In this document: positions 26,335 to 35,284 of the stretch, piece by piece
Layout of the letters: each line of letters starts with the position of its first letter
How positions within the stretch are numbered: the stretch's first letter is position 1
Assembly: GCA_016704465.1 (NCBI GenBank)
Contig: JADJAD010000004.1
Location: forward strand, 558,001-622,000
Direction: 5' to 3'
Source of the DNA: Gemmatimonadota bacterium
Lineage (GTDB): Bacteria > Gemmatimonadota > Gemmatimonadetes > Gemmatimonadales > Gemmatimonadaceae
Length of the DNA stretch: 64,000 nucleotides
The notes under the pieces: model-generated
What the model saw: the letters and a program-made list of their open reading frames with translations, nothing else
Database searches by the model: none
Told to the model about the DNA's origin: nothing
Made by a program: the position numbers and the translations under genes

Positions 26335-27417
26335 CTAGCCGGAACTCATTGCCAGCACTTGCTGCGCCGCCCGCTCCCCCGCCGCGAGCGCCCCTTCGAT
26401 CAGGCCGGGGCTCACGTGCGACGTCTCCGACGCGGCGAGCAGCAGCCTGCCATCAAACTGTGGCGTCCGCAGGATGGTCGGCCCCACCGCCGGGTGCTCC
26501 GGCAACTCATCGATGTCTGCGGCGGTGGCGACAAACGGACTCGTCGCCCAGTCCTGGATGTGCAGCGCCGTCGGTCGCTCCCCCTGCTGCCCCAGGCAGC
26601 GCCCCAACTGCGCGACGATCGCGCGCTGCAAGCCCGGTGGATCGGCGCGGCGCTGCGACGGCGACCACCCGACGAAACCGAAGATTGCCCCCACGCCCTC
26701 GTCATGCGGCGTGTGGTCGTGCGCCTCGCCCAACGGCCCATTGCGGCTGGCGATTCGCCCCGACAGGCCGGCCGCACGCCAGAACGGACGATCGTAGAGG
26801 GCGACGGCCTTGGCCTGGCTGCTCATCCACGTTGGGGTACGGCGCATCGCTGACATCAGGGCCGGATCCAGGCCGGGGAGCGCGACGGTAGAGGCGGCGA
26901 CGCGCAGCGGCACGGCGAGGATGACGAACCTCGCGCGCAGCGTCTCGCCCGAGGCCAACCCGACGCCGATCGTCGCGCCATCGTGCTCCTCCACGCGCGC
27001 GACGGGCCTACCCGTCGATACCGTGCCCTCGGGCAGTCGAGCGGCCAGCGCGGCGATCAGGGCACCAGGTCCGCCGACTACGCGCGCGATGCCTGCCTGT
27101 CCCGGAATGAGATGGCGCTCGACACCGGCGCCCCAGCCGTCGAGAATTCCGTCCCCGTCATCGTATTGGGGAAAGGTGGCGATCCGAAGCCGGTGCAGCC
27201 ACGCGGCTACCACAGGTTGATAGGTCGGCCACACCCATGTGGGACCGAGGTCGGCCAACGCGCGCCCGGTCGCGATGTCGGTGACGGTCCGGATCCGCCC
27301 CCCGGCGTACCGAGAACCCTCCAGCACCGTGACCGTGCGCCCGGACTCTGTCAGCACGCAGGCGGCGGTGAGGCCCGCGAGGCCGGCTCCAATGATGATC
27401 ACATCGTGTGCGGGCAC
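26335..27417 (-). CDS. Flavin-containing amine oxidase
   Basis: A 360-residue flavoprotein starting VPAHDVIIIGAGLAGLTAACVL, with the Rossmann FAD motif at the N-terminus and the second motif GGRIRT at about residue 40. The C-terminal FAD region is FDGRLLLAASETSHVSPGLIEGALAAGERAA. This pattern is that of monoamine oxidase/phytoene-desaturase-related enzymes that oxidise amines, with H2O2 and an aldehyde as products. I chose the GTG at 27417 directly before the fold; an open frame extends to 27492. No signal peptide is visible, unlike the Tat flavoprotein near 8 kb. The substrate is unknown. Confidence 0.85.
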   Translation of the reverse strand: MPAHDVIIIGAGLAGLTAACVLTESGRTVTVLEGSRYAGGRIRTVTDIATGRALADLGPTWVWPTYQPVVAAWLHRLRIATFPQYDDGDGILDGWGAGVERHLIPGQAGIARVVGGPGALIAALAARLPEGTVSTGRPVARVEEHDGATIGVGLASGETLRARFVILAVPLRVAASTVALPGLDPALMSAMRRTPTWMSSQAKAVALYDRPFWRAAGLSGRIASRNGPLGEAHDHTPHDEGVGAIFGFVGWSPSQRRADPPGLQRAIVAQLGRCLGQQGERPTALHIQDWATSPFVATAADIDELPEHPAVGPTILRTPQFDGRLLLAASETSHVSPGLIEGALAAGERAAQQVLAMSSG

Positions 27418-27582
27418 GGCGACCTGTCGAGAGTGCGGAAATCGCCGGAAGCTGGGCGGCGTCGGTCGCCGCGGCAAGCGCTCGCGCGGCACTGGACGGC
27501 CACAGCCAGGCGACCTCGCTCCTACGCATCGGCAGGTTCGGTGCTATGGTAGGGATCTCTTCCCGCACCGCGAGGTTGCTCG

Positions 27583-29065
27583 ATGGCGTACGACCGCTCC
27601 TCCTCCGAGGTGAACCTGGACCTCGACCTCGGTCGCGATCCCTCAGCGCGCGACGAATCCCATCGGGTTGACGACGCGACTTTTCGGCTCGCGGTTTGCG
27701 GCGACTTCAGCGCAGGGTCTGCGGCGGGGTCGCCGCCGGGGGCGAGCGGGGTGACGCTAGGGAGCGCGCGCGCATGGCGCGTCGATCGGGATGACTTCGA
27801 CGACGTGCTCGCCCGCGTGTCACCGTCGCTTCACCTTGACCTCGGCAGCGGCGTCGTGGCCGACGTGCAGATCCGCGAACTCGACGACTTCCATCCCGAC
27901 CGGCTGCTGGAACGCGTGCCGCAGTTCGCCAGACTGCGCGAGGTGCGGGAGCGTCTGGTCGACCCCGCCACCTTCCGGCGCACCGCCGCCGAGCTGTCGG
28001 TTCCTCGGGCGCCGACGAAGGCGCGCCCCGCAGCGCCGCTCGGGGGAAGCCTGCTCGATTCCATCGTCGGCATGGAGACTCCGCAGGCGGCCGCCGGCGG
28101 TGGGGCGGACGAAGCGCTATACGACTTCATCCAGCGCGCCATGGCGCCGCACCTGGTCGATCGTCCCGACCCGCGCCAGGGCGAGATGATTGCCCAGGCC
28201 GATGCGTCGATCGCGTCGGTGATGCGCCTCGTGTTGCACCACCCACAATTCCAGGCGCTGGAATCGCTGTGGCGCGGGATGTACCGCTTGGTGCGAGAAG
28301 TCGACACCAGTGAACGCCTGCAGGTGTACCTGGTGGATGTCGGCCGAGATGCCGTGCTCACGGACCTGACCACCGCCGCCAACGCCCGCCAGACGCAACT
28401 CTACGACCGACTGGCCACGCTTGCCCCCGGCGAGCACGGCGGATGGGGAGTCCTCGTGGCGCACTATTCATTCGGCGGGAGCACTGACGACATCGCCATG
28501 CTCGATCGGCTCGCCGAGGTCGGGGCCGCGCTCAACGCCCCGTGGCTCGCCGAGGCGCACCCCGACCTCGCGCTCGGCTCGCTCGGCGACGAGGCCGCGG
28601 CCGCGTGGGCGCACCTGCGATCAGGACCGGCGGCCGGTCATTTGGGACTCGCCCTTCCTCGCGTCCTGCTCAGGCTCCCGTACGGAAAGGAGACTGATGC
28701 GTGCGAGCGCTTCAACTTCGAGGAACTCGAGAACGCCGACTCGCACAACTCGTACCTGTGGGGCAATCCCGCGCTCTTCTGCGCCACGTTGCTCGCCCAG
28801 GGGTTCAGCGAGCGCGGATCGGGACTCGCGGTCGGGGGCGTCGTCGGCAATCGGCGGGCTCCCGTTGCACCTGACGCGTCGTGACGGAGAGGTGGCGGCC
28901 AAGCCGTGTGCCGAGGTCGTGATGCGCGAGGAGGATGCGATCGCGCTGCTGGAGGCCGGGTTCATCCCGATGATCTCCTATCGCGACCAGGATGTCGTCC
29001 GGGTGGGGCGCATGCAGTCGGTTGCCGATCCGGTCACTCGGTTGTCGGGGCGGCTGGCGCGCTGA
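27583..29065 (+). pseudogene. TssB-TssC-like contractile sheath fusion, frameshifted
   Basis: One gene joins a TssB (VipA/ImpB)-like N-terminal part and a TssC (VipB/ImpC)-like part. Residues 25-135 show TssB features: LAVCGDFSAG, RVDRDDFDDVLARVSP and ELDDFHPDRLLERVPQFA. From about 165 the TssC core follows: EALYDFIQRAMAPHL, LHHPQFQALESLWRGMYRLV, VLLRLPYGKETDACERFNFEEL and YLWGNPALFCATLL. The first frame ends at 28884; the homology continues in another frame as IGGLPLHLTRRDGEVAAK and ends LSGRLAR at 29065. Removing one A at about 28849-28850 restores it (493 residues). The C-terminal roughly 90 residues normal in TssC are absent. No other T6SS gene is nearby, so function as a sheath is uncertain. 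Confidence 0.85.
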
Positions 29066-29088
29066 TGCGCTGATGCGCTGATGCGCTG
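29061..29088. repeat. 8-nt tandem repeat at the end of the sheath-fusion gene
   Basis: Three and a half copies of gctgatgc in tandem. The stop codon TGA of the sheath-fusion gene lies in the first unit. Since the unit is not a multiple of three, copy changes upstream of the stop would alter the C-terminus. Confidence 0.8.
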
Positions 29089-29161
29089 CGCGCGAGGGCC
29101 GCGGGGATCCGTGCGCGCGACGCGCGTGACATCCACGGCGCGCGCGAGGATCCCGGCGCTG

Positions 29162-29986
29162 TCACGGCGCGCGAAACACCTCCTCCAGCAGCTTCAACAT
29201 CGCCGCCCACGACTCCTCGTCGGCCGTTGCGTCGTACTTGAGTCCCGCCATTCCGAACGACTCCGCCTTGGGGTTGGTGAAGCCGTGCATGGCGGTCGGA
29301 TAGTTGACCACTTCCACCGTCGCCCCAGCAACACGAAGGCGCGTCGCAAAGCTGTCGACGGCAGCCATCGGTACCATGGGGTCGGCTCCCCCGTTCAGCA
29401 CGAGCATGCGCGCCTCGACGCTGCCGAGCGGCACCTCGACGACCGGCGGCATGGCGCCGTGGAAGCTCACGACCGCCTGAAGGTCCATCCCGCTCTGGGC
29501 CATGCCGAGCACCACTGCGCCGCCGAAGCAGTAGCCGATCGCCGCGATGCGCGTCGGATCGACGTTCGGGTCGGCCTTGAGCTGTTCCAGCGCGGCCTCG
29601 AAGCGTGCCACCATCGCATCCATGTTGCCTGTGGCGGCCTGCATGAACGCCATCGCCGAGTCGGGGTGCGCCGTGTTCTTTCCGTCGCCGTACATGTCGA
29701 GCGCGAAGCCGACGAATCCGGCGCGCGCCAGGCGCCGAGCCTGTTCGTTGGAGTGCTCGTTGTGCCCCCACCACTCATGCACGACAATCACGCCGGGGCG
29801 CTTGCCCTGCACCGTGGCATCCCAGGCGACGAATCCGTTGAGTGGTGTGGCCCCGGCGGTGTAGCTGACCTCACGGGTCTGCACGTCGGGGACGGCGGGA
29901 GGGGCCGACTTCTGCTCCCCGCCACAGGCGGAAATGGCGAGGACGCACAATACCAGCAATCCGCTCACGCGACGCTGTGGAAACAT
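29162..29986 (-). CDS. Dienelactone hydrolase-family lipoprotein
   Basis: A 274-residue alpha/beta-hydrolase with lipoprotein signal MFPQRRVSGLLVLCVLAISACGG (ATG 29986, lipobox ending at Cys21). The nucleophile is the Cys in AAIGYCFGGAVVLGMA, as in dienelactone hydrolases; the acid is in VLNGGADPMVPM and the histidine in PTAMHGFTNPKAE. The upstream RBS (AGGAG, 8 bases before the ATG) supports this start. It likely hydrolyses an ester or lactone outside the cytosol, anchored to the membrane. The substrate is unknown. Confidence 0.88.
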   Translation of the reverse strand: MFPQRRVSGLLVLCVLAISACGGEQKSAPPAVPDVQTREVSYTAGATPLNGFVAWDATVQGKRPGVIVVHEWWGHNEHSNEQARRLARAGFVGFALDMYGDGKNTAHPDSAMAFMQAATGNMDAMVARFEAALEQLKADPNVDPTRIAAIGYCFGGAVVLGMAQSGMDLQAVVSFHGAMPPVVEVPLGSVEARMLVLNGGADPMVPMAAVDSFATRLRVAGATVEVVNYPTAMHGFTNPKAESFGMAGLKYDATADEESWAAMLKLLEEVFRAP

Positions 29987-30125
29987 GGATCGGCTCCTGT
30001 AGAGGTACGCGCACGAACGTACCGCTCGCGTCGTGTCCGCACCATCCCGGCGCGCCGTCCCACCGTCCTTGCCTACGGCCCTCTCGCCTAACGTCCGGGC
30101 GTCGCCAAGGCGTGCGACTGCCGCT

Positions 30126-31397
30126 TCACCCGCGCAGCCAGGCACCAATGCGCGTTGCCCCCTCCAGCACCCGGCCGCAGTGCCGCTGCAAAAAGGCGTC
30201 ATCGACCGGTCCTTCGGCGCTCGAGGCCACCGCGTCCAGAGCCGCAGCCCCGTCGAAGTCGACATACGACAGCCGTGCCGACAACTCGGCGACCGGACGG
30301 CCGAACGGGGCGCCCGGGAGCAGCGCGACCCCCGTGTCCTCCAGCAGCCGCTCGCACAGCTCGCTACCGGTCGTGATGTCGCGCTGGGCCAGCGCCTCCC
30401 GATAGTGTCCAAACTCGGGAAAGAGGTAGAATCCCCCGTCCGGCGATGCCACGTGCACACGGGCGTCAGTCAGCCGTCGGGTCACGGCCTGTCCGAGCGC
30501 CGCCATGATCCGCCGCGACCGGACCACGTACAGATCGAGGTCGTCGCCGCCGGCGTATGCGGTGATCGCCGCGCGCTGGATGGGCGCCGCCGCGGTGGAG
30601 TACGTCTCGCTGGCCAGCCCGACGACTGCCTCCTGCAACCACCGCAGCCCCGGGGGAAAGAGCGCCGTGCCGAGCCGCCACCCGCCGGCGCCGCACCACT
30701 TGCTCAGCCCCCCGGTGACGATCGTTCCCTCCGGATAGTGGCTGGCCATGGAGACGTGGGCACCGGCGTGATCCAGTTCTCCGTATATCTCATCCGAGAG
30801 CACCAGCACACGGTGCTGTCGCGCGACCTCGGCGAGCGCCGCCAGCTGCGGCCCGCGCAGCGACACGCCAGTCGGGTTGGAGGGCGAGTTGAGCAGGAGC
30901 AGCCGCGGGCGCGTCGGTGGCGTCGCGCACGCATGAGCCAGCGCCTCCGGCGTCGGCGACCAGCGACCCTCCATGTCGGTCGGGATCCAGGTCACGGGCA
31001 GTCCCAGCACCCCCGCCTGCGGCGCGTACGAGACCCAGCTTGGCGACGGCAGGAGCAATTCCGAGTTCCTCGCCAGCTGCACGAGGAAGATCAGCTCCTT
31101 CGACCCGGGACCGATGACGACGTTGTCGGCGTGCGCCTCCACCCCGCGGCGGCGAAACCAGCCGGCGACCGCATCGCGCAGTTCGGGCAGGCCGCGGCTC
31201 GGATCATAGTCCTTCGCGGCGGCGTTCGCGCGCAGCGACTCGACGACCCGCGCCGGCACGGGGAATGGCGATTGCCCGAAGCCGAGCCGGTACACGTCGC
31301 GCCCTCGTGCCGCCAGCGCCTTCGTGCGCTCGTTGATGGCGAGGGTGGGCGACGCACCACGGCCGATGACGTGCGGGTTGAGGGTGGTGTCGATCAT
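30126..31397 (-). CDS. Class I/II aminotransferase, aspartate/aromatic type
   Basis: A 423-residue fold-type I PLP enzyme. PLP contacts are SPSNPTGVSLRG (Asn), VLSDEIYGELDH (Asp/Tyr) and the Schiff-base lysine in GGLSKWCGAGGWRLG. YDPSRGLPELRDAVAGWFRRRG marks the N-terminal subdomain. Family members exchange amino groups between amino acids and 2-oxoacids. No signal peptide is seen. The gene is isolated; about 110 bases separate it from the UMF1-like permease upstream. The GL-S-K motif with a following Trp-Cys is less common than the usual SK.F.L.G.R. Confidence 0.85.
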   Translation of the reverse strand: MIDTTLNPHVIGRGASPTLAINERTKALAARGRDVYRLGFGQSPFPVPARVVESLRANAAAKDYDPSRGLPELRDAVAGWFRRRGVEAHADNVVIGPGSKELIFLVQLARNSELLLPSPSWVSYAPQAGVLGLPVTWIPTDMEGRWSPTPEALAHACATPPTRPRLLLLNSPSNPTGVSLRGPQLAALAEVARQHRVLVLSDEIYGELDHAGAHVSMASHYPEGTIVTGGLSKWCGAGGWRLGTALFPPGLRWLQEAVVGLASETYSTAAAPIQRAAITAYAGGDDLDLYVVRSRRIMAALGQAVTRRLTDARVHVASPDGGFYLFPEFGHYREALAQRDITTGSELCERLLEDTGVALLPGAPFGRPVAELSARLSYVDFDGAAALDAVASSAEGPVDDAFLQRHCGRVLEGATRIGAWLRG

Positions 31398-31507
31398 TGG
31401 TCGAGCAGCTCCGAAGAGGAAGACTCAGCGCGGGGTGTAACAACGGTAGGCAGCGGGGGTGTCGCATAGCTGCCGCATGGCCGCCGCATTCCACGCACGC
31501 GAACGTG

Positions 31508-32851
31508 CTACACCCCCGAGGCAAGGGTCGCCGTCGGCGCCGCGTGACGATCTTCCCCCATCGCCACCCAGTCGCGTGGCGTGTCATCCACGCGCCGCAG
31601 GATGAACCAGCTGATGATGATCATGCCCAGCAGCACGAGCACGCCGATACCCTGCCCGCGTTCGGGCGCCATGTTGCGACCGATGGTCAGCTGGGCGGTG
31701 ATGGCCCAGATGGACGGACCGATCACCGCCGAGAATCGCCCGACCATGTTGTACAGGCCGTAGAACTCTCCGATGCGATCCGGAGGGGTAAGCCGAAGCA
31801 TGAGCGGACGATCGGCGGCCCAGATCCCACCGAGCGCGACTCCTGCCCCCGCAGCCACGACGTACAGCACCCAGAGCGGCAGCGACGAGAGTCCCATCAT
31901 GGCCGCCAGAGAGAAGACGACGACCCACAGCGCAAGGACGGCGTTGAGCGTGCGCTTGGGACCGAAGCGGTCCACAAGCCATCCCCACGTGAAGCCGCCG
32001 AGCACCGCAAAGGTGATCGCCCCCATCATCACGAGCTGCGCGGTCTTCTCCCCCTGCACCTTCGACTCGCCGTGCGCGATGGCGACGTTGACGGTGTACA
32101 GCGACATGATCGCGATCACGGTGTTGATCGCATCGGTGTAGAAGATGCGCCCGAAGAGGAAGCGGCCGAGTCCGGGATACTTGGTGCCGTCCCGCAACGT
32201 GGCGACGGTGTCGGTGACCGACGTGATGAGGTCGCGCAGCCTGAAGATCGGTCGCGGGTTGGGGTTGCCGCGCTCGCGCACGAACAGGAAGCACGGCAGC
32301 GAGAGGACCAGGAACGCCAGGGCGATGTAGAGGAAGAGCCGGGTCTTGTCCTCGGTCCCGAGCGTGAGGCCGAGCCCGACGGCGATGTACGATCCGAGAT
32401 ATCCCACCCCGACGCCGATGCCCGAGATCCGCCCGCGATTGGCCTCCGTCGACACGTCCGCCAGCATCGCGTCGTAGAACTGGAGGCCGGCCTGGTACGC
32501 GGCGTTGGCGACGATGAAGGCGATGATGGTGCCGGTCGTCCCGATGCGTCCGAGCAGCATGGTGAACGACACGCACAGTACGGTGGAGACGATGAGGAAG
32601 GGCATGCGCCGCGACGCGCGGTCGCTCATGGCGCCGAGCAGCGGCGACAGCACGAAGATGATCCCCATCGACACGGCGGTGATGGTGCCGTACACCGAGT
32701 CGGCACGTTCGGCCCCCACCGAATCCCGCACCCAAAGCGAGAAGTACAGCGAGACGATCCCCATCGTGAAGATCGTATTGGCCAGGTCATAGATGACCCA
32801 GCTGGCGACCGAGCGACGGGTGATGACGTGTGGCGGGGGAGGAGGCGGCAT
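31508..32851 (-). CDS. MFS transporter, UMF1/Atg22-like
   Basis: A 447-residue membrane protein with about twelve helices. The N-terminal SVASWVIYDLANTIFTMGIVSLYFSLW, the loop MSDRASRRMPFLIV and WGWLVDRFGPKRTLNA are characteristic of the UMF1 family in the major facilitator superfamily. A polyproline head (MPPPPPPHV) precedes the first helix. The family exports amino acids or related solutes; the direction and substrate are not clear. The gene is followed on the same strand by the aminotransferase, but with no overlap. Confidence 0.87.
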   Translation of the reverse strand: MPPPPPPHVITRRSVASWVIYDLANTIFTMGIVSLYFSLWVRDSVGAERADSVYGTITAVSMGIIFVLSPLLGAMSDRASRRMPFLIVSTVLCVSFTMLLGRIGTTGTIIAFIVANAAYQAGLQFYDAMLADVSTEANRGRISGIGVGVGYLGSYIAVGLGLTLGTEDKTRLFLYIALAFLVLSLPCFLFVRERGNPNPRPIFRLRDLITSVTDTVATLRDGTKYPGLGRFLFGRIFYTDAINTVIAIMSLYTVNVAIAHGESKVQGEKTAQLVMMGAITFAVLGGFTWGWLVDRFGPKRTLNAVLALWVVVFSLAAMMGLSSLPLWVLYVVAAGAGVALGGIWAADRPLMLRLTPPDRIGEFYGLYNMVGRFSAVIGPSIWAITAQLTIGRNMAPERGQGIGVLVLLGMIIISWFILRRVDDTPRDWVAMGEDRHAAPTATLASGV

Positions 32852-32944
32852 GGCGGGAAATTGGGGAGGCGCAACGCCTGCCGGGAGGTCCCAGCGGCTC
32901 CGAATCGCACGGCGGAGGGGGCCGCGCCCAGCCCAACCCCGCTG

Positions 32945-34801
32945 CTACGGCATCACGCGCATCACGCCCATCATGTCCGACCCGAGGTGCTCGGCGATGT
33001 GGCAGTGCAGCATCCACGCCCCCGGATTGCTGGCATCGATCAGCAGGTCCACGGTGCTCCCGACCGGAATCAGCGCGGTGTCCTTCCAGACCATGTTCGA
33101 GGTCCGCACACCGTCGCGCGAGACCACCAGCATGCGCTGTCCGTGCAGGTGGATGGGGTGCTGCATGGGGTGGAACGACTTGGGATCGTTGAAGATCCGC
33201 AGCTTCACGATGGACCCGACCTTCACGCGCCAGTCGATGGCCATGTTCTCGTCGCCCGTCGCATTGTCGCGCAGGATCCAGCGCACCTGCTTGCTCGTCG
33301 ACAGCCAGTTCATGTCCGGCATGCCGTCGTTCCACTCCACCGGCGCAAAGTACGCCGTATCGACGTTCATGAACTGCACGGTGATCAGCGGCAGCGCGTT
33401 CACCTGCACGGTCAGGGTCAGCGATTTGTCGGGAGCCTTGTCGAAGAACGGACGGAAGCGGTCGATGTCGCGCGACACCTGGGGAACGTCGCGCAGGACG
33501 GAGAAGCGCGCCCCGTGATCGGGACGCGCCGACACCCGCGTGACGGTCACCGCGCCTAACGTGTCGACCGCCGGCACGAACTCGCCGGCGTAGTGATCGA
33601 TCGCCTGCACGGCGTTCACGAGTGTCGACGTCCCCGTCTGGTCGAAGCGCACATCGATCACGTAGCGCTCGGCCGGCGCCAGCACCACGCTCTCGATCCA
33701 CTCCTCGCGCTCGAAGCGGCTCACGTCCGACGCCACCACCTTCATGCGGGCGTTGGAGAACGAGACGTTCCAGGTGCGGGAGTTGGACACGTTCGTGAGG
33801 TAGAAGCGCACCACCTCTCCCTTGGCGGCCAACAGGGTGTAGCGCGTCTCGCCGTTGACGGTGAGCACGTTCCCCACCCGACCCATCAGCGCGAAGTCGG
33901 GGGCCTCCTTGCCGAACGGGACGAGCGCCCCCTCGTGGATCAACAGGTCGTTGAGCACGAGCGACTGCTCGCGGTTGGCCGGTGAGTAATAGTTCGGCTC
34001 GGGCGAGTCCACGATCATGTTGCCGAACAGCCCCATGGCCTGCTCGATGTCCTCGCGCACGTGCGGGTGGTACCAGTAGACGCCGGCGTCGGGGAAGTGC
34101 ACGCGATAGGTGAAGCTCCCGCCCGGCGCCACCTCCGGCTGCGTCAGGCCCGGCACGCCGTCGAACTCGTTTTCCAGCCGCAATCCGTGCCAGTGCACGG
34201 TGCTCGGCAGGTCGATGCGATTGTGGAAGCGCACGGTGATGGTCGCCCCCTTCGCCACGCGCAGGAGCGGCCCGGGGACCTGGCCGTTGAAGGCGTACAT
34301 CACGAACGTCTTGCCGCGCACCGCGCGCCTGACGAGTCCGGCCGAGAGGTCGAGCGTGTCGCCGTTCTTCAGGTGTCGCGTGCTGGTCGGCTTGACCATC
34401 GGCAGGGTGCGCGGATCGACGCCCGCCCCCGGAAGGAACGGCGTCACCGGGGGGCGTAGCCCCATGAGTCCCGGCATCATCGGCATCCCTTTCGGCATGG
34501 GGATCGGCATGTGCTGCGCGTGATCCATGCCGGCCATGGGGTCGGTCGGCGACGCGGCCTTGCTGGAATCCTTGCGGATGGTGTCGCCCGGCATCGCGTG
34601 CATGTCGTGCATGCCCTTCGTGGCCGCGCTGTCTGCCTTCGTCGATGCCGTACTGTCCGCCTTCTTCTTCGGCGGCTGTCGCGACTGCGCGGTGAGTGGC
34701 GTCGTTACCAGCGCGCCCAGCAAGGCCAGCGTGACCATGCTGCGCGCCGTTGCAGCTGCCAGACGGCCGGATCGCGAAGCTCGCGCGAACCCTTCAATCA
34801 C
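32945..34801 (-). CDS. Exported multicopper oxidase
   Basis: A 618-residue cupredoxin-type multicopper oxidase. The copper motifs are complete: HWHGLR, YWYHPHVRED, HPIHLHGQ and HCHIAEHLGSDM (type 1 Cys with axial Met). Before the first cupredoxin domain (about residues 22-120) is a low-complexity Met/His/Pro-rich segment (MHDMHAMPGD, MPIPMPKGMPMMPG), suited to bind copper or other soft metals. The start is GTG 34801, which overlaps the upstream stop by 4 nt (GTGA); its product has a signal peptide with a 20-residue n-region. Likely a periplasmic oxidase of Cu(I), Mn(II) or phenols. It is the last gene of a three-gene operon. Confidence 0.9.
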   Translation of the reverse strand: MIEGFARASRSGRLAAATARSMVTLALLGALVTTPLTAQSRQPPKKKADSTASTKADSAATKGMHDMHAMPGDTIRKDSSKAASPTDPMAGMDHAQHMPIPMPKGMPMMPGLMGLRPPVTPFLPGAGVDPRTLPMVKPTSTRHLKNGDTLDLSAGLVRRAVRGKTFVMYAFNGQVPGPLLRVAKGATITVRFHNRIDLPSTVHWHGLRLENEFDGVPGLTQPEVAPGGSFTYRVHFPDAGVYWYHPHVREDIEQAMGLFGNMIVDSPEPNYYSPANREQSLVLNDLLIHEGALVPFGKEAPDFALMGRVGNVLTVNGETRYTLLAAKGEVVRFYLTNVSNSRTWNVSFSNARMKVVASDVSRFEREEWIESVVLAPAERYVIDVRFDQTGTSTLVNAVQAIDHYAGEFVPAVDTLGAVTVTRVSARPDHGARFSVLRDVPQVSRDIDRFRPFFDKAPDKSLTLTVQVNALPLITVQFMNVDTAYFAPVEWNDGMPDMNWLSTSKQVRWILRDNATGDENMAIDWRVKVGSIVKLRIFNDPKSFHPMQHPIHLHGQRMLVVSRDGVRTSNMVWKDTALIPVGSTVDLLIDASNPGAWMLHCHIAEHLGSDMMGVMRVMP

Positions 34802-35274
34802 TGGGAAATTCCCCGGAACAACGGATGCGACATGAACGACTGAAGCCAGCCACTCGGCGAGATCCCGTGCAGCACCGTGGGTCCGGCATGCACGGCCGTC
34901 GTCGCCGTGGCCTCGGCGGTGATGACCAGGAGGAACTTGTTGCGCATCGCCTGCCCGACGGTCGAGTTCCCGTTGGTCACGGCGCCCAACCGCTGCCAGT
35001 GCGCGAGGTCGGTCGAGACCTCCCACGCCACGTAGGCCGTGTACGCGCCGAGCGTGGCGGGATCGGGGAGTCCCGACGCTGTCACCTGCACGTCGTACCG
35101 TGATCGTCCGTCGGCAGTAACCGCTACGCCGAAGGGCGAGGACGCATACACGAGGCGGGCCTCGCCACGCGCCGTCGGCACCTTGGGCGTGCTGTTGAGC
35201 TGAATGTCGAACGGCCCGCTCGCGACGCCGAGCGCGACCGCGACCACCGCGGCAGCATGCAGCAGCGACGACAT
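34798..35274 (-). CDS. Secreted hypothetical protein of the MCO operon
   Basis: A 158-residue exported protein of no recognised family, starting MSSLLHAAAVVAVALGVASG (signal peptide). The body is beta-rich (ARLVYASSPFGVAVTADGRSRYDVQVTAS, AYVAWEVSTDLAHWQRLGAV), like a small beta-sandwich, and ends HPLFRGISQ. Its gene lies 10 bases after the LVIVD gene and overlaps the multicopper oxidase gene by 4 nt, so a role with both is likely. The conserved order suggests it could be a partner or chaperone for the oxidase; that is inference. Confidence 0.7.
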   Translation of the reverse strand: MSSLLHAAAVVAVALGVASGPFDIQLNSTPKVPTARGEARLVYASSPFGVAVTADGRSRYDVQVTASGLPDPATLGAYTAYVAWEVSTDLAHWQRLGAVTNGNSTVGQAMRNKFLLVITAEATATTAVHAGPTVLHGISPSGWLQSFMSHPLFRGISQ

Positions 35275-35284
35275 CCGCTGCCCC

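Noticed and set aside
31397..33559. A 720-codon open frame on the plus strand
   Set aside because: It overlaps the MFS and multicopper oxidase genes antisense and is rich in His, Asp and Arg, as is common for shadows.
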